Source of the DNA: Setophaga petechia
Lineage: Eukaryota > Chordata > Aves > Passeriformes > Parulidae
Assembly (NCBI GenBank): GCA_024362935.1
Contig: JANCRA010000120.1
Coordinates: 503,501 to 567,500, forward strand
Length of the DNA: 64,000 bases
Direction: 5' to 3'
How positions within the stretch are numbered: the stretch's first letter is position 1; the number at the start of each line of letters is the position of its first letter. The notes under the pieces are model-generated. The model did no database searches and was not told the origin of the DNA. It saw nothing but the letters and a program-made list of their open reading frames with translations. Below are positions 49,101 to 61,475 of the stretch, one piece after another. The position numbers were made by a program, and so were the translations under genes.

Positions 49101-51443
49101 AAAGTGCTAGAAAACAGTACTTTCCCACTCTCTTGCCTTTCCCTACACATTAATACTTGAAAGGAAGGCGTCTTAGACAACTTTCTTTTTCTTGCTGCAA
49201 AACACACTGCAGCCCTCTGTGCAACTTCTAGAACACGATAGGAAATGTTTAGTGAGCAGGAAGGTTTTCTCCTTGCGAGACATAGTGAAAAAGCTTTTTG
49301 CTTAGATGTAGGTGACAAGAAACACTTACTGCAGTGCACTGAACAGCTAACTGCTACACAGCACTAGGATTGTGTTAGCAGCTTGCAAAGTGCTAGAAAA
49401 CAGTACTTTCCCACTCTCTTGCCTTTCCCTTCACATTAATACTTGAAAGGAAGGCGTCTTAGACAACTTTCTTTTACATTTTGCAAAACACACTGCTGCC
49501 CTCTGTGCAACTTCTACAACACGATGGAAGTTGTTTAGTGAGCAGCAACGTTTTCCCCTTGCGAGACAAAGGGAAAAAGCTATTTGCTCAGATGTAGGTA
49601 TCAAGAAACACTTACTGCCGTGCACTGACAAGCTAATTGCTACACAGCACTGGGATTGTGTTAGCAGCTTGCAAAGTGCTAGAAAACAGTACTTTCCCAC
49701 TCTCTTGCCTTTCCCTACACATTAATACTTGAAAGGAAGGCGTCTTAGACAACATTCTTTTTCTTGTTACAGAACACACAGCAGCCCTCTGTTCAACTTC
49801 TAGAACACGATAGGAAATGTTTAGTGAGCAAGAAGGTTTTCTCCTTGGGAGACATAGTGAAAAAGCTTTTTGCTTAGATGTAGGTGACAAGAAACACTTA
49901 CTGCAGTGCACTGAACAGCTAACTGCTACACAGCACTAGGATTGTGTTAGCAGCTTGCAAAGTGCTAGGAAACAGTACTTTCCCACTCTCTTGCCTTTCC
50001 CTTCACATTAATACTTGAAAGGAAGGCGTCTTAGACAACTTTCTTTTACATTTTGCAAAACACACTGCAGCCCTCTGTGCAACTTCTACAACACGATGGA
50101 AGTTGTTTAGTGAGCAGCAACGTTTTCCCCTTGCGAGACAAAGGGAAAAAGCTATTTGCTCAGATGTAGTTATCAAGAAACACTTACTGCCGTGCACTGA
50201 CAAGCTAATTGCTACACAGCACTGGGATTGTGTTAGCAGCTTGCAAAGTGCTAGAAAACAGTACTTTCCCACTCTCTTGCCTTTCCCTTCACATTAATAC
50301 TTGAAAGGAAGGCGTCTTTGACAACTTTCTTTTTCTTGCTGCAAAACACACTGCAGCCCTCTGTGCAACTTCTAGAACACGATAGGAAATGTTTAGTGAG
50401 CAGGAAGGTTTTCTCCTTGCGAGACATAGTGAAAAACCTTTTTGCTTCGACATAGGTGACAAGAAACACTTACTGCAGTGCACTGAACAGCTAATTGCTA
50501 CACAGCACTAGGATTGTGTTAGCAGCCTGCAAAGTGCTAGAAAACAGTACTTTCCCACTCTCTTGCCTTTCCCTTCACATTAATACTTGAAAGGAAGGCG
50601 TCTTAGACAACTTTCTTTTTCTTGTGTCAAAAAACTCTGCAGCCCTCTCTGCAACATCTACAACACGATGGAAGTTGTTTAGTGAGCAGGAAGGTTTTCT
50701 CCTTGCGAGACATAGTGAAAAAGCTATTTGCTTAGATGTAGGTGACAAGAAACACTTACTGCAGTGCGCTGGCAAGCTAACTGCTACACAGCACTAGTAC
50801 TGTGTTAGCAGCTTGCAAAGTGCTAGAAAACAGTACTTTCCCACTCTCTTGCCTTTCCCTTCACATTAATACTTGAAAGGAAGGCATCTTAGACAACTTT
50901 CTTTTTCTTGTGTCAAAAAACTCTGCAGCCCTCTCTGCAACATCTACAACACGATGGAAGTTGTTTAGTGAGCAGGAAGGTTTTCTCCTTGCGAGACATA
51001 GTGAAAAAGCTATTTGCTTAGATGTACGTGACAAGAAACACTTACTGCAGTGCACTGAACAGCTAACTGCTACACAGCACTAGTACTGTGTTAGCAGCTT
51101 GCAAAGTGCTAGAAAATAGTACTTTCCCACTCTCTTGCCTTTCCCTTCACATTAATACTTGAAAGGAAGGCATCTTAGACAACTTTCTTTTTCTTGTGTC
51201 AAAAAACTCTGCAGCCCTCTCTGCAACATCTACAACACGATGGAAGTTGTTTAGTGAGCAGGAAGGTTTTCTCCTTGCGAGACATAGTGAAAAAGCTATT
51301 TGCTTAGATGTAGGTGACAAGAAACACTTACTGCAGTGCACTGAACAGCTAATCGCTACACAGAACTGGGATTGTGTTAGCAGCTTGCAAAGTGCTAGAA
51401 AACAGTACTTTCCCACTCTCTTTCCTTTCCCTTCGCATTAATA
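43152..51443 (+). repeat. 29 units between modules 2 and 3
   Basis: Classes in order from 43152 are B A B B A C B D B C D B C A A B B A A A B C B D B C A A A. The interval from module 2 to 49155 is repeated after module 3 to 59030 (offset 9879 bp, then 9875 bp after a 4-bp loss). 44010-46868 repeats 33690-36548. The last part, 49156-50871, resembles 34262-36834 with three units missing and contains hybrid unit 50300. Private marks include CATCAATAC near 44004, TTGCTTGTTACAG near 46043 and CACGATGGCAG near 47234. Confidence 0.87.
50300..50585 (+). repeat. Hybrid C unit formed by a three-unit deletion
   Basis: The start, GGCGTCTTTGACAAC, matches the C unit at 35406/45726. The right half, GAAAAACCTTTTTGCTTCGACATAGG, split here as GAAAAACCTTTTTGC and TTCGACATAGG, matches the later C unit at 36263/46583. 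The neighbours agree: the B unit upstream (50014) corresponds to 35120, and the A unit downstream (50586) carries the GTGCGCTGGCAAGC right end of 36549. Three units (about 857 bp) are thus missing, with the join inside one unit. The breakpoint lies between about 50318 and 50433, in shared sequence. Confidence 0.8.
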
Positions 51444-53030
51444 CTTGAAAGGAAGGCGTCTTAGACAACTTTCTTTTTCTTGCTGGAAAATATTCTGCAG
51501 CCCTCTGTGCAACCTGTACAGCACGATGGAAGTTGTTTAATGAGCAGGAACATTTTCTCCTAGTGAGAGATAGTGAAAAAGCTTTTTGCTTAGATGTAGG
51601 TTACCACAGGCAGTTACTGCAGTGCACTGCAAAGCTAATAGATGCACAACACTGGGATTGTGTGCCCAGCTTGCAAAGTGATAGGAAACAGTACCTTTCC
51701 ACTCTTCCTGCTTTTTCCATGCACATTACTATTCGAATGGAAAGAATTTTAGACAACTTTCTTTGGCTTCTTGCAAAACACTCTGCACACCTGCCTGCAA
51801 TCTCTAGAAGTCGATGGGAGATATTTTCTGAACTGGCTCAGTTTCTCTTTGCAAGACATGGGGAAAAAGCATTTTGCTTAGATATAGGTGAAAAGAGGCA
51901 CCTACTACAGTGCACTGCAAGCTAATTGCTGCACAACACGCAGATTGTGTAAGCAGGTTGCAAACTGATAGAAAACAGTACCTCTCCCTTCTCCTGCCTT
52001 TTCTATTCACATTTCTATTTGAATGCAAGGCGTTTTAGACAACTTTCTTTTGCTTCTTGCAAAACACTCTGCACACCTGCCTGCAATCTCTAGAACTCGA
52101 TGGGAGATGTTTTCTGAACTGGCTCAGTTTCTCCTTGCGAGACATGGGGAAAAAGCAATTTGCTTAGATGCAGGTGAAAAGAGGCACCTACTACAGTGCA
52201 CTGAAAAACTAATTGCTGCACAACTCTGGGATTGTGTAAGCAGCTTACAAACAGATAGAAAACAGCACCTTTCCACTCTCCTGCCTTTTCCATTCGCATT
52301 ACTATTCGAATGGCAGCAGTTTTGGACATCTTTCTTTTGCTTCTTGCAAAACACTCTGCACACCTCCGTGCAACTTCTAGAAAAAATGAGAGTTGTTTTC
52401 TGAACTGGTACAGTTTCTCCTGAAGAGATATAATGCAAACGCTATTGGCTTAGATGTAGTAACAATAGGCAATTATTACAGTGCACTGCAAAGTCAATCG
52501 TAGTAGAACACTGGGATTGTGTGTCCAGCTTGCAAACTGGTAGAAAACAGTACCGATCCGCTCTCCTGCATTTTCCCTTTCCAGGAACATTCGAATTGAT
52601 GGCTTTTTTGGACAAGTTACTTTTTCTTGTTGCAAAACACGCTGCAGAGCTGCCTGCAACCTCTAGAGCACGATGGGAGGTTTTTTGTGAACAGACACAG
52701 TTTCTCCTGGCGAGACATAATGAAAAAGCTTTTTGCTAAGGTGTAGCCGGCAGGAGACGCTAAAGACCAGGAGACGGAGCACTGTGCCTTTAAGCGCCGC
52801 TTCCGGGTGTCTCTCGGCCGTAGCTGTTCTCCGGAGCACGCCGCGATCGGCGTAACGACACCAGATTCTTCGCGCCAAGAAGCGTCTTCTCCTTCTCCGG
52901 GAAAAAGAGACTGCGGCAGCTTCTGAACGGCGAACTAGGAAGCGGCACAAAACTGGGATTGGGTAAGCAGCTTTCAAAGTGATAGAAAACAGTACTTTCC
53001 CACTCTTTTGCCTTTCCCTTCACATTAATA
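51444..53030 (+). repeat. Diverged module 3 (1587 bp)
   Basis: It matches module 2 at an offset of 9879 bp. It carries GGACATC and the derived AACTAGG (G at 52938), both shared with module 4. It keeps CCCAGCTTGC, so the module 2 change there is private. Open frames equivalent to those of module 1 are at 51533 and 52023. Confidence 0.93.
52746..52945. promoter_or_regulatory. CpG-dense promoter-like segment, copy 3
   Basis: The same segment as copy 1 except for AACTAGG at 52934-52940, which removes one CpG. The ETS-like site is at 52798-52807, the inverted repeat at 52838-52853, the E2F-like site at 52869-52878 and the donor-like GT at 52963. The lost CpG is a C-to-G change, not the C-to-T expected from methylation decay. 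Confidence 0.58.
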
Positions 53031-56000
53031 CTTGAAAGGAAGGCGTCTTAGACAACTTTCTTTTACATTTTGCAAAACACACTGCAGTCCTCTATGCAAC
53101 TTCTAGAGCACGATAGGAGATGTTTAGTGAGCAGGAAGGTTTTCTCCTTGCGAGACATAGTGAAAAAGCTATTTGCTTAGATGTAGGTGACAAGAAACAC
53201 TTACTGCAGTGCACTGAAAAGCTAACTGCTACACAGCACTGCGATTGTGTTAGCAGCCTGCAAAGTGCTAGAAAACAGTACTTTCCCACTCTCTTGCCTT
53301 TCCCTTCACATTAATACTTGAAAGGAAGGCATCTTAGACAACTTTCTTTTTCTTGTGTCAAAAAACTCTGCAGCCCTCTCTGTAACATCTACAACACGAT
53401 GGAAGTTGTTTAGTGAGCAGGAAGGTTTTTTCCTTGCGAGACATACTGAAAAAGCTTTTTCCTTAGATGTAGGTAAAAAGAAACCCTTACTGCAGTGCAC
53501 TGAACAGCTAACTGCTACACAGCACTAGGACTGTGTTAGCAGCTTGCAAAGTGCTAGAAAACAGTACTTTCCCACTCTCTTGCCTTTCCCTTCACATTAA
53601 TACTTGAAAGGAAGGCGTCTTAGACAACTTTCTTTTACATTTTGCAAAACACACTGCAGACCTCTGTGCAACTTCTACAACACGATGGAAGTTGTTTAGT
53701 GAGCAGCAACGTTTTCCCCTTGCGAGACAGAGTGAAAAAGCTTCTTGCTTAGATGTAGGTGACAAGAAACACTACAGTGCACTGAACAGCTAATTGCTAC
53801 ACAGCACTAGTACTGTGTTAGCAGCTTGCAAAGTGCTAGAAAACAGTACTTTCCCACTCTCTTGCCTTTCCCTTCACATCAATACTTGAAAGGAAGGCGT
53901 CTTAGACAACTTTCTTTTACATTTTGCAAAACACACTGCAGCCCTCTGTGCAACTTCTACAACACAATGGAAGTTGTTTAGTGAGCAGCAACGTTTTCCC
54001 CATGCAAGACATAGTGAAAAAGCTATTTGCTCAGATGTAGGTATCAAGAACCACTTACTGCTGTGCACTGACAAGCTAATTGCTACACAGCACTGCGATT
54101 GTGTTAGCAGCTTGCAAAGTGCTAGAAAACAGTACTTTCCCACTCTCTTGCCTTTCCCTTCACATTAATACTTGAAAGGAAGGCGTCTTAGACAACTTTC
54201 TTTTTCTTGTGTCAAAAAACTCTGCAGCCCTCTCTGCAACATCTACAACACGATGGAAGTTGTTTAGTGAGCAGGAAGGTTTTCTCCTTGGGAGACATAG
54301 TGAAAAAGCTATTTGCTTAGATGTAGGTGACAAGAAACACTTACTGCAGTGCAGTGACAAGTTAATTGGTACACAGCACAGGGATTGTGTTAGCAGCTCT
54401 CAAAGTGATAGAAAACAGTACTTTCCCACTCTCTTGCCTTTCCCTTCACATTAATACTTGAAAGGAAGGCGTCTTAGACAACTTTCTTTTTCTTGCTGCA
54501 AAACACACTGCAGCCCTCTGTGCAACTTCTAGAACACGATAGGAAATGTTTAGTGAGCAGGAAGGTTTTCTCCTTGCGAGACATAGTGAAAAAGCTTTTT
54601 GCTTAGATGTAGGTGACAAGAAACACTTACTGCAGTGCACTGAACAGCTAACTGCTACACAGCACTAGGATTGTGTTAGCAGCTTGCAAAGTGCTAGAAA
54701 ACAGTACTTTCCCACTCTCTTGCCTTTCCCTTCACATTAATACTTGAAAGGAAGGCGTCTTAGACAACTTTATTTTACATTTTGCAAAACACACTGCTGC
54801 CCTCTGTGCAACTTCTACAACACGATGGAAGTTGTTTAGTGAGCAGCAACGTTTTCCCCTTGCGAGACAAAGGGAAAAAGCTATTTGCTCAGATGTAGGT
54901 ATCAAGAAACACTTACTGCCGTGCACTGACAAGCTAATTGCTACACAGCACTGGGATTGTGTTAGCAGCTTGCAAAGTGCTAGAAAACAGTACTTTCCCA
55001 CTCTCTTGCCTTTCCCTACACATTAATACTTGAAAGGAAGGCGTCTTAGACAACTTTCTTTTTCTTGATACAGAACACACAGCAGCCCTCTGTTCAACTT
55101 CTAGAACATGATAGGAAATGTTTAGTGAGCAAGAAAGTTTTCTCCTTGGGAGACATAGTGAAAAAGCTTTTTGCTTAGATGTAGGTGACAAGAAACACTT
55201 ACTGCAGTGCACTGAACAGCTAACTGCTACACAGCACTAGGATTGTGTTAGCAGCTTGCAAAGTGCTAGGAAACAGTACTTTCCCACTCTCTTGCCTTTC
55301 CCTTCACATTAATACTTGAAAGGAAGGCGTCTTAGACAACTTTCTTTTACATTTTGCAAAACACACTGCTGCCGTCTGTGCAACTTCTACAACACGATGG
55401 AAGTTGTTTAGTGAGCAGGAACGTTTTCCCCTTGCGAGACAAAGGGAAAAAGCTATTTGCTCAGATGTAGTTATCAAGAAACACTTACTGCCGTGCACTG
55501 ACAAGCTAATTGCTACACAGCACTGCGATTGTGTTAGCAGCTTGCAAAGTGCTAGAAAACAGTACTTTCCCACTCTCTTGCCTTTCCCTTCACATTAATA
55601 CTTGAAAGGAAGGCGTCTTTGACAACTTTCTTTTTCTTGCTGCAAAACACACTGCAGCCCTCTGTGCAACTTCTAGAACACGATAGGAAATGTTTAGTGA
55701 GCAGGAAGGTTTTCTCCTTGCGAGACATAGTGAAAAAGGTTTTGCTTACATATAGGTGACAAGAAACACTTACTGCAGTGCACTGAACAGCTAATTGCTA
55801 CACAGAACTGCGATTGTGTTAGCAGCTTGCAAAGTGCTAGAAAACAGTACTTTCCCACTCTCTTGCCTTTCCCTTCACATTAATACTTGAAAGGAAGGCG
55901 TCTTAGACAACTTTCTTTTTCTTGTTACAGAACACACTGCAGCCCTCTGTGCAACTTCTAGAACACGATAGGAGATGTTTAGTGAGCAAGAAGGTTTTCT

Positions 56001-59000
56001 CCTTGCGAGACAGATTGAAAAAGCTATTTGCTTAGATGTAGGTGACAAGAAACACTTACTGCAGTGCACTGAAAAGCTAACTGCTACACAGCACTGCGAT
56101 TGTGTTAGCAGCCTGCAAAGTGCTAGAAAACAGTACTTTCCCACTCTCTTGCCTTTCCCTTCACATTAATACTTGAAAGGAAGGCATCTTAGACAACTTT
56201 CTTTTGCATTTTGCAAAACACACTGCAGCCGTCTGTGCAACTTCTACAACACGATGGAAGTTGTTTAGTGAGCAGGAACGTTTTCCCCTTGCGAGACAAA
56301 GGGAAAAAGCTATTTGCTCAGATGTAGTTATCAAGAAACACTTACTGCAGTGCACTGACAAGCTAATTGCTACACAGCACTGCGTTTGTGTTAGCAGCTT
56401 GCAAAGTGCTAGAAAACAGTACTTTCCCACTCTCTTGCCTTTCCCTTCACATTAATACTTGAAAGGAAGGCGTGTTAGACAACTTTCTTTTTCTTGCTGC
56501 AAAACACACTGCAGCCCTCTGTGCAACTTCTAGAACACGATAGGAAATGTTTAGTGAGCAGGAAGGTTTTCTCCTTGCGAGACATAGTGAAAAACCTTTT
56601 TGCTTCGACATAGGTGACAAGAAACACTTACTGCAGTGCACTGAACAGCTAATTGCTACACAGCACTAGGATTGTGTTAGCAGCCTGCAAAGTGCTAGAA
56701 AACAGTACTTTCCCACTCTCTTGCCTTTCCCTTAACATTAATACTTGAAAGGAAGGCGTCTTAGATAACTTTCTTTTTCTTGTGTCAAAAAACTCTGCAG
56801 CCCTCTCTGCAACATCTACAACACGATGGAAGTTGTTTAGTGAGCAGGAAGGTTTTCTCCTTGCGAGACATAGTGAAAAAGCTATTTGCTTAGATGTAGG
56901 TGACAAGAAACACTTACTGCAGTGCACTGAAAAGCTAACTGCTACACAGCACTGCGATTGTGTTAGCAGCCTGCAAAGTGCTAGAAAACAGTACTTTCCC
57001 ACTCTCTTGCCTTTCCCTTCACATTAATACTTGAAAGGAAGGCATCTTAGACAACTTTCTTTTTCTTGTGTCAAAAAACTCTGCAGCCCTCTCTGTAACA
57101 TCTACAACACGATGGCAGTTGTTTAGTGAGCAGGAAGGTTTTTTCCTTGCGAGACATAGTGAAAAAGCTTTTTCCTTAGATGTAGGTAAAAAGAAACCCT
57201 TACTGCAGTGCACTGAATAGCTAACTGCTACACAGCACTAGGACTGTGTTAGCAGCTTGCAAAGTGCTAGAAAACAGTACTTTCCCACTCTCTTGCCTTT
57301 CCCTTCACATTAATACTTGAAAGGAAGGCGTCTTAGACAACTTTCTTTTACATTTTGCAAAACACACTGCAGCCCTCTGTGCAACTTCTACAACACGATG
57401 GAAGTTGTTTAGTGAGCAGCAACGTTTTCCCCTTGCGAGACATAGTGAAAAAGCTTCTTGCTTAGATGTAGGTGACAAGAAACACTTACTGCAGTGCACT
57501 GAACAGCTAATTGCTACACAGAACTGCGATTGTGTTAGCAGCTTGCAAAGTGCTAGAAAACAGTACTTTCCCACTCTCTTGCCTTTCCCTTCACATTAAT
57601 ACTTGAAAGGAAGGCGTCTTAGACAACTTTCTTTTACATTTTGCAAAACACACTGCAGCCCTCTGTGCAACTTCTACAACACAATGGAAGTTGTTTAGTG
57701 AGCAGCAGCGTTTTCCCCATGCGAGACGTAGTGAAAAAGCTATTTGCTCAGATGTAGGTATCAAGAAACACTTACTGCTGTGCACTGACAAGCTAATTGC
57801 TACACAGCACTGCGATTGTGTTAGCAGCTTGCAAAGTGCTAGAAAACAGTACTTTCCCACTCTCTTGCCTTTCCCTTCACATTAATACTTGAAAGGAAGG
57901 CGTCTTAGACAACTTTCTTTTTCTTGTGTCAAAAAACTCTGCAGCCCTCTCTGCAACATCTACAACACGATGGAAGTTGTTTAGTGAGCAGGAAGGTTTT
58001 CTCCTTGCGAGACATAGTGAAAAAGCTATTTGCTTAGATGTAGGTGACAAGAAACACTTACTGCAGTGCAGTGACAAGTTAATTGGTACACAGCACAGGG
58101 ATTGTGTTAGCAGCCTGCAAAGTGCTAGAAAACAGTACTTTCCCACTCTCTTGCCTTTCCCTTCACATTAATACTTGAAAGGAAGGCATCTTAGACAACT
58201 TTCTTTTTCTTGTGTCAAAAAACTCTGCAGCCCTCTCTGCATTATCTACAACACGATGGAAGTTGTTTAGTGAGCAGGAAGGTTTTCTCCTTGCGGGACA
58301 TAGTGAAAAACCTATTTGCTTAGATGTAGGTGACAAGAAACACTTACTGCCGTGCACTGAACAGCTAATTGCTACACAGAACTGGGATTGTGTTAGCAGC
58401 TTGCAAAGTGCTAGAAAACAGTACTTTCCCACTCTCTTGCCTTTCCCTTCACATTAATACTTGAAAGGAAGGCATCTTAGACAACTTTCTTTTTCTTGTG
58501 TCAAAAAACTCTGCAGCCCTCTCTGCAACATCTACAACACGATGGAAGTTGTTTAGTGAGCAGGAAGGTTTTTTCCTTGCGAGACATAGTGAAAAAGCTT
58601 TTTCCTTAGATGTAGGTAAAAAGAAACACTTACTGCAGTGCACTGAACAGCTAACTGCTACCCAGCACTAGGACTGTGTTAGCAGCTTGCAAAGTGCTAG
58701 AAAACAGTACTTTCCCACTCTCTTGCCTTTCCCTTCACATTAATACTTGAAAGGAAGGCGTCTTAGACAACTTTCTTTTACATTTTGCAAAACACACTGC
58801 AGCCCTCTGTGCAACTTCTACAACACGATGGAAGTTGTTTAGTGAGCAGCAACGTTTTCCCCTTGCGAGCAAAGTGAAAAAGCTATTTGCTCAGATGTAG
58901 GTATCAAGAAACACTTACTGCCGTGCACTGACAAGCTAATTGCTACACAGCACTGCGATTGTGTTAGCAGCTTGCAAAGTGCTAGAAAACAGTACTTTCC

Positions 59001-59888
59001 CACTCTCTTGCCTTTCCCTACACATTAATACTTGAAAGGAAGGCGTCTTAGACAACTTTCTTTTTCTTGTTACAGAACACACTGCAGCCCTCTGTGCAAC
59101 TTCTGGAACACGATAGGAGATGTTTAGTGAGCAGGAAGGTTTTCTCCTTGCGAGACAGAGTGAAAAAGCTATTTGCTTAGATGTAGGTGACAAGAAACAC
59201 TTACTGCAGTGCAGTGACAAGTTAATTGGTACACAGCACTGGGATTGTGTTAGCAGCTCTCAAAGTGATAGAAAACAGTACTTTCCCACTCTCTTGCCTT
59301 TCCCTTCACATTAATACTTGAAAGGAAGGCGTCTTAGACAACTTTCTTTTTCTTGTGTCAAAAAACTCTGCAGCCCTCTCTGCAACATCTACAACACGAT
59401 GGAAGTTGTTTAGTGAGCAGGAAGGTTTTCTCCTTGCGAGACATAGTGAAAAAGCTATTTGCTTAGATGTACGTGACAAGAAACACTTACTGCAGTGCAC
59501 TGAACAGCTAACTGCTACACAGCACTAGTACTGTGTTAGCAGCTTGCAAAGTGCTAGAAAATAGTACTTTCCCACTCTCTTGCCTTTCCCTTCACATTAA
59601 TACTTGAAAGGAAGGCATCTTAGACAACTTTCTTTTTCTTGTGTCAAAAAACTCTGCAGCCCTCTCTGCAACATCTACAACACGATGGAAGTTGTTTAGT
59701 GAGCAGGAAGGTTTTCTCCTTGCGAGACATAGTGAAAAAGCTATTTGCTTAGATGTAGGTGACAAGAAACACTTACTGCAGTGCACTGAACAGCTAATCG
59801 CTACACAGAACTGGGATTGTGTTAGCAGCTTGCAAAGTGCTAGAAAACAGTACTTTCCCACTCTCTTTCCTTTCCCTTCGCATTAATA
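53031..59888 (+). repeat. 24 units between modules 3 and 4
   Basis: It follows the order of the interval after module 2 from 43152 to 49155, then has a single D unit (59031) where the earlier interval has six units (49156-50871), then two A units leading into module 4. The unit at 53603 is 282 bp because of a 4-bp loss (AAACACTACAGTGC near 53772), shared with 62048. A private CCCTTAACATTAATAC occurs near 56732. The D unit at 59031 has CTTCTGGAACACG, private, and a type iii tail. Confidence 0.88.
53769..53778 (+). other. 4-bp deletion marking the module 3/4 lineage
   Basis: AAACACTACAGTGC here replaces AAACACTTACTACAGTGC, as seen at 43885. The same loss is at about 62217. It accounts for the offset falling from 9879 to 9875 bp and shows that the module 4 surroundings derive from the module 3 copy or a close sister. 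Confidence 0.9.
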
Positions 59889-61475
59889 CTTGAAAGGAAG
59901 GCGTCTTAGACAACTTTCTTTTTCTTGCTGGAAAATATTCTGCAGCCCTCTGTGCAACCTGTACAGCACGATGGAAGTTGTTTAATGAGCAGGAACATTT
60001 TCTCCTAGTGAGAGATAGTGAAAAAGCTTTTTGCTTAGATGTAGGTTACCACAGGCAGTTACTGCAGTGCACTGCAAAGCTAATAGATGCACAACACTGG
60101 GATTGTGTGCCCAGCTTGCAAAGTGATAGGAAACAGTACCTTTCCACTCTTCCTGCTTTTTCCATGCACATTACTATTCGAATGGAAAGAATTTTAGACA
60201 ACTTTCTTTGGCTTCTTGCAAAACACTCTGCACACCTGCCTGCAATCTCTAGAAGTCGATGGGAGATATTTTCTGAACTGGCTCAGTTTCTCTTTGCAAG
60301 ACATGGGGAAAAAGCATTTTGCTTAGATATAGGTGAAAAGAGGCACCTACTACAGTGCACTGCAAGCTAATTGCTGCACAACACGCAGATTGTGTAAGCA
60401 GGTTGCAAACTGATAGAAAACAGTACCTCTCCCTTCTCCTGCCTTTTCTATTCACATTTCTATTTGAATGCAAGGCGTTTTAGACAACTTTCTTTTGCTT
60501 CTTGCAAAACACTCTGCACACCTGCCTGCAATCTCTAGAACTCGATGGGAGATGTTTTCTGAACTGGCTCAGTTTCTCCTTGCGAGACATGGGGAAAAAG
60601 CAATTTGCTTAGATGCAGGTGAAAAGAGGCACCTACTACAGTGCACTGAAAAACTAATTGCTGCACAACTCTGGGATTGTGTAAGCAGCTTACAAACAGA
60701 TAGAAAACAGCACCTTTCCACTCTCCTGCCTTTTCCATTCGCATTACTATTCGAATGGCAGCAGTTTTGGACATCTTTCTTTTGCTTCTTGCAAAACACT
60801 CTGCACACCTCCGTGCAACTTCTAGAAAAAATGAGAGTTGTTTTCTGAACTGGTACAGTTTCTCCTGAAGAGATATAATGCAAACGCTATTGGCTTAGAT
60901 GTAGTAACAATAGGCAATTATTACAGTGCACTGCAAAGTCAATCGTAGTAGAACACTGGGATTGTGTGTCCAGCTTGCAAACTGGTAGAAAACAGTACCG
61001 ATCCGCTCTCCTGCATTTTCCCTTTCCAGGAACATTCGAATTGATGGCTTTTTTGGACAAGTTACTTTTTCTTGTTGCAAAACACGCTGCAGAGCTGCCT
61101 GCAACCTCTAGAGCACGATGGGAGGTTTTTTGTGAACAGACACAGTTTCTCCTGGCGAGACATAATGAAAAAGCTTTTTGCTAAGGTGTAGCCGGCAGGA
61201 GACGCTAAAGACCAGGAGACGGAGCACTGTGCCTTTAAGCGCCGCTTCCGGGTGTCTCTCGGCCGTAGCTGTTCTCCGGAGCACGCCGCGATCGGCGTAA
61301 CGACACCAGATTCTTCGCGCCAAGAAGCGTCTTCTCCTTCTCCGGGAAAAAGAGACTGCGGCAGCTTCTGAACGGCGAACTAGGAAGCGGCACAAAACTG
61401 GGATTGGGTAAGCAGCTTTCAAAGTGATAGAAAACAGTACTTTCCCACTCTTTTGCCTTTCCCTTCACATTAATA
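59889..61475 (+). repeat. Diverged module 4 (1587 bp)
   Basis: It matches module 3 at an offset of 8445 bp with no difference that I noticed, including AACTAGG and GGACATC. It is the youngest pair with module 3. Open frames equivalent to those of module 1 are at 59978 and 60468. Confidence 0.93.
61191..61390. promoter_or_regulatory. CpG-dense promoter-like segment, copy 4
   Basis: Identical as far as I can see to copy 3. The ETS-like site is at 61243-61252, the inverted repeat at 61283-61298, the E2F-like site at 61314-61323 and the donor-like GT at 61408. Confidence 0.58.
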
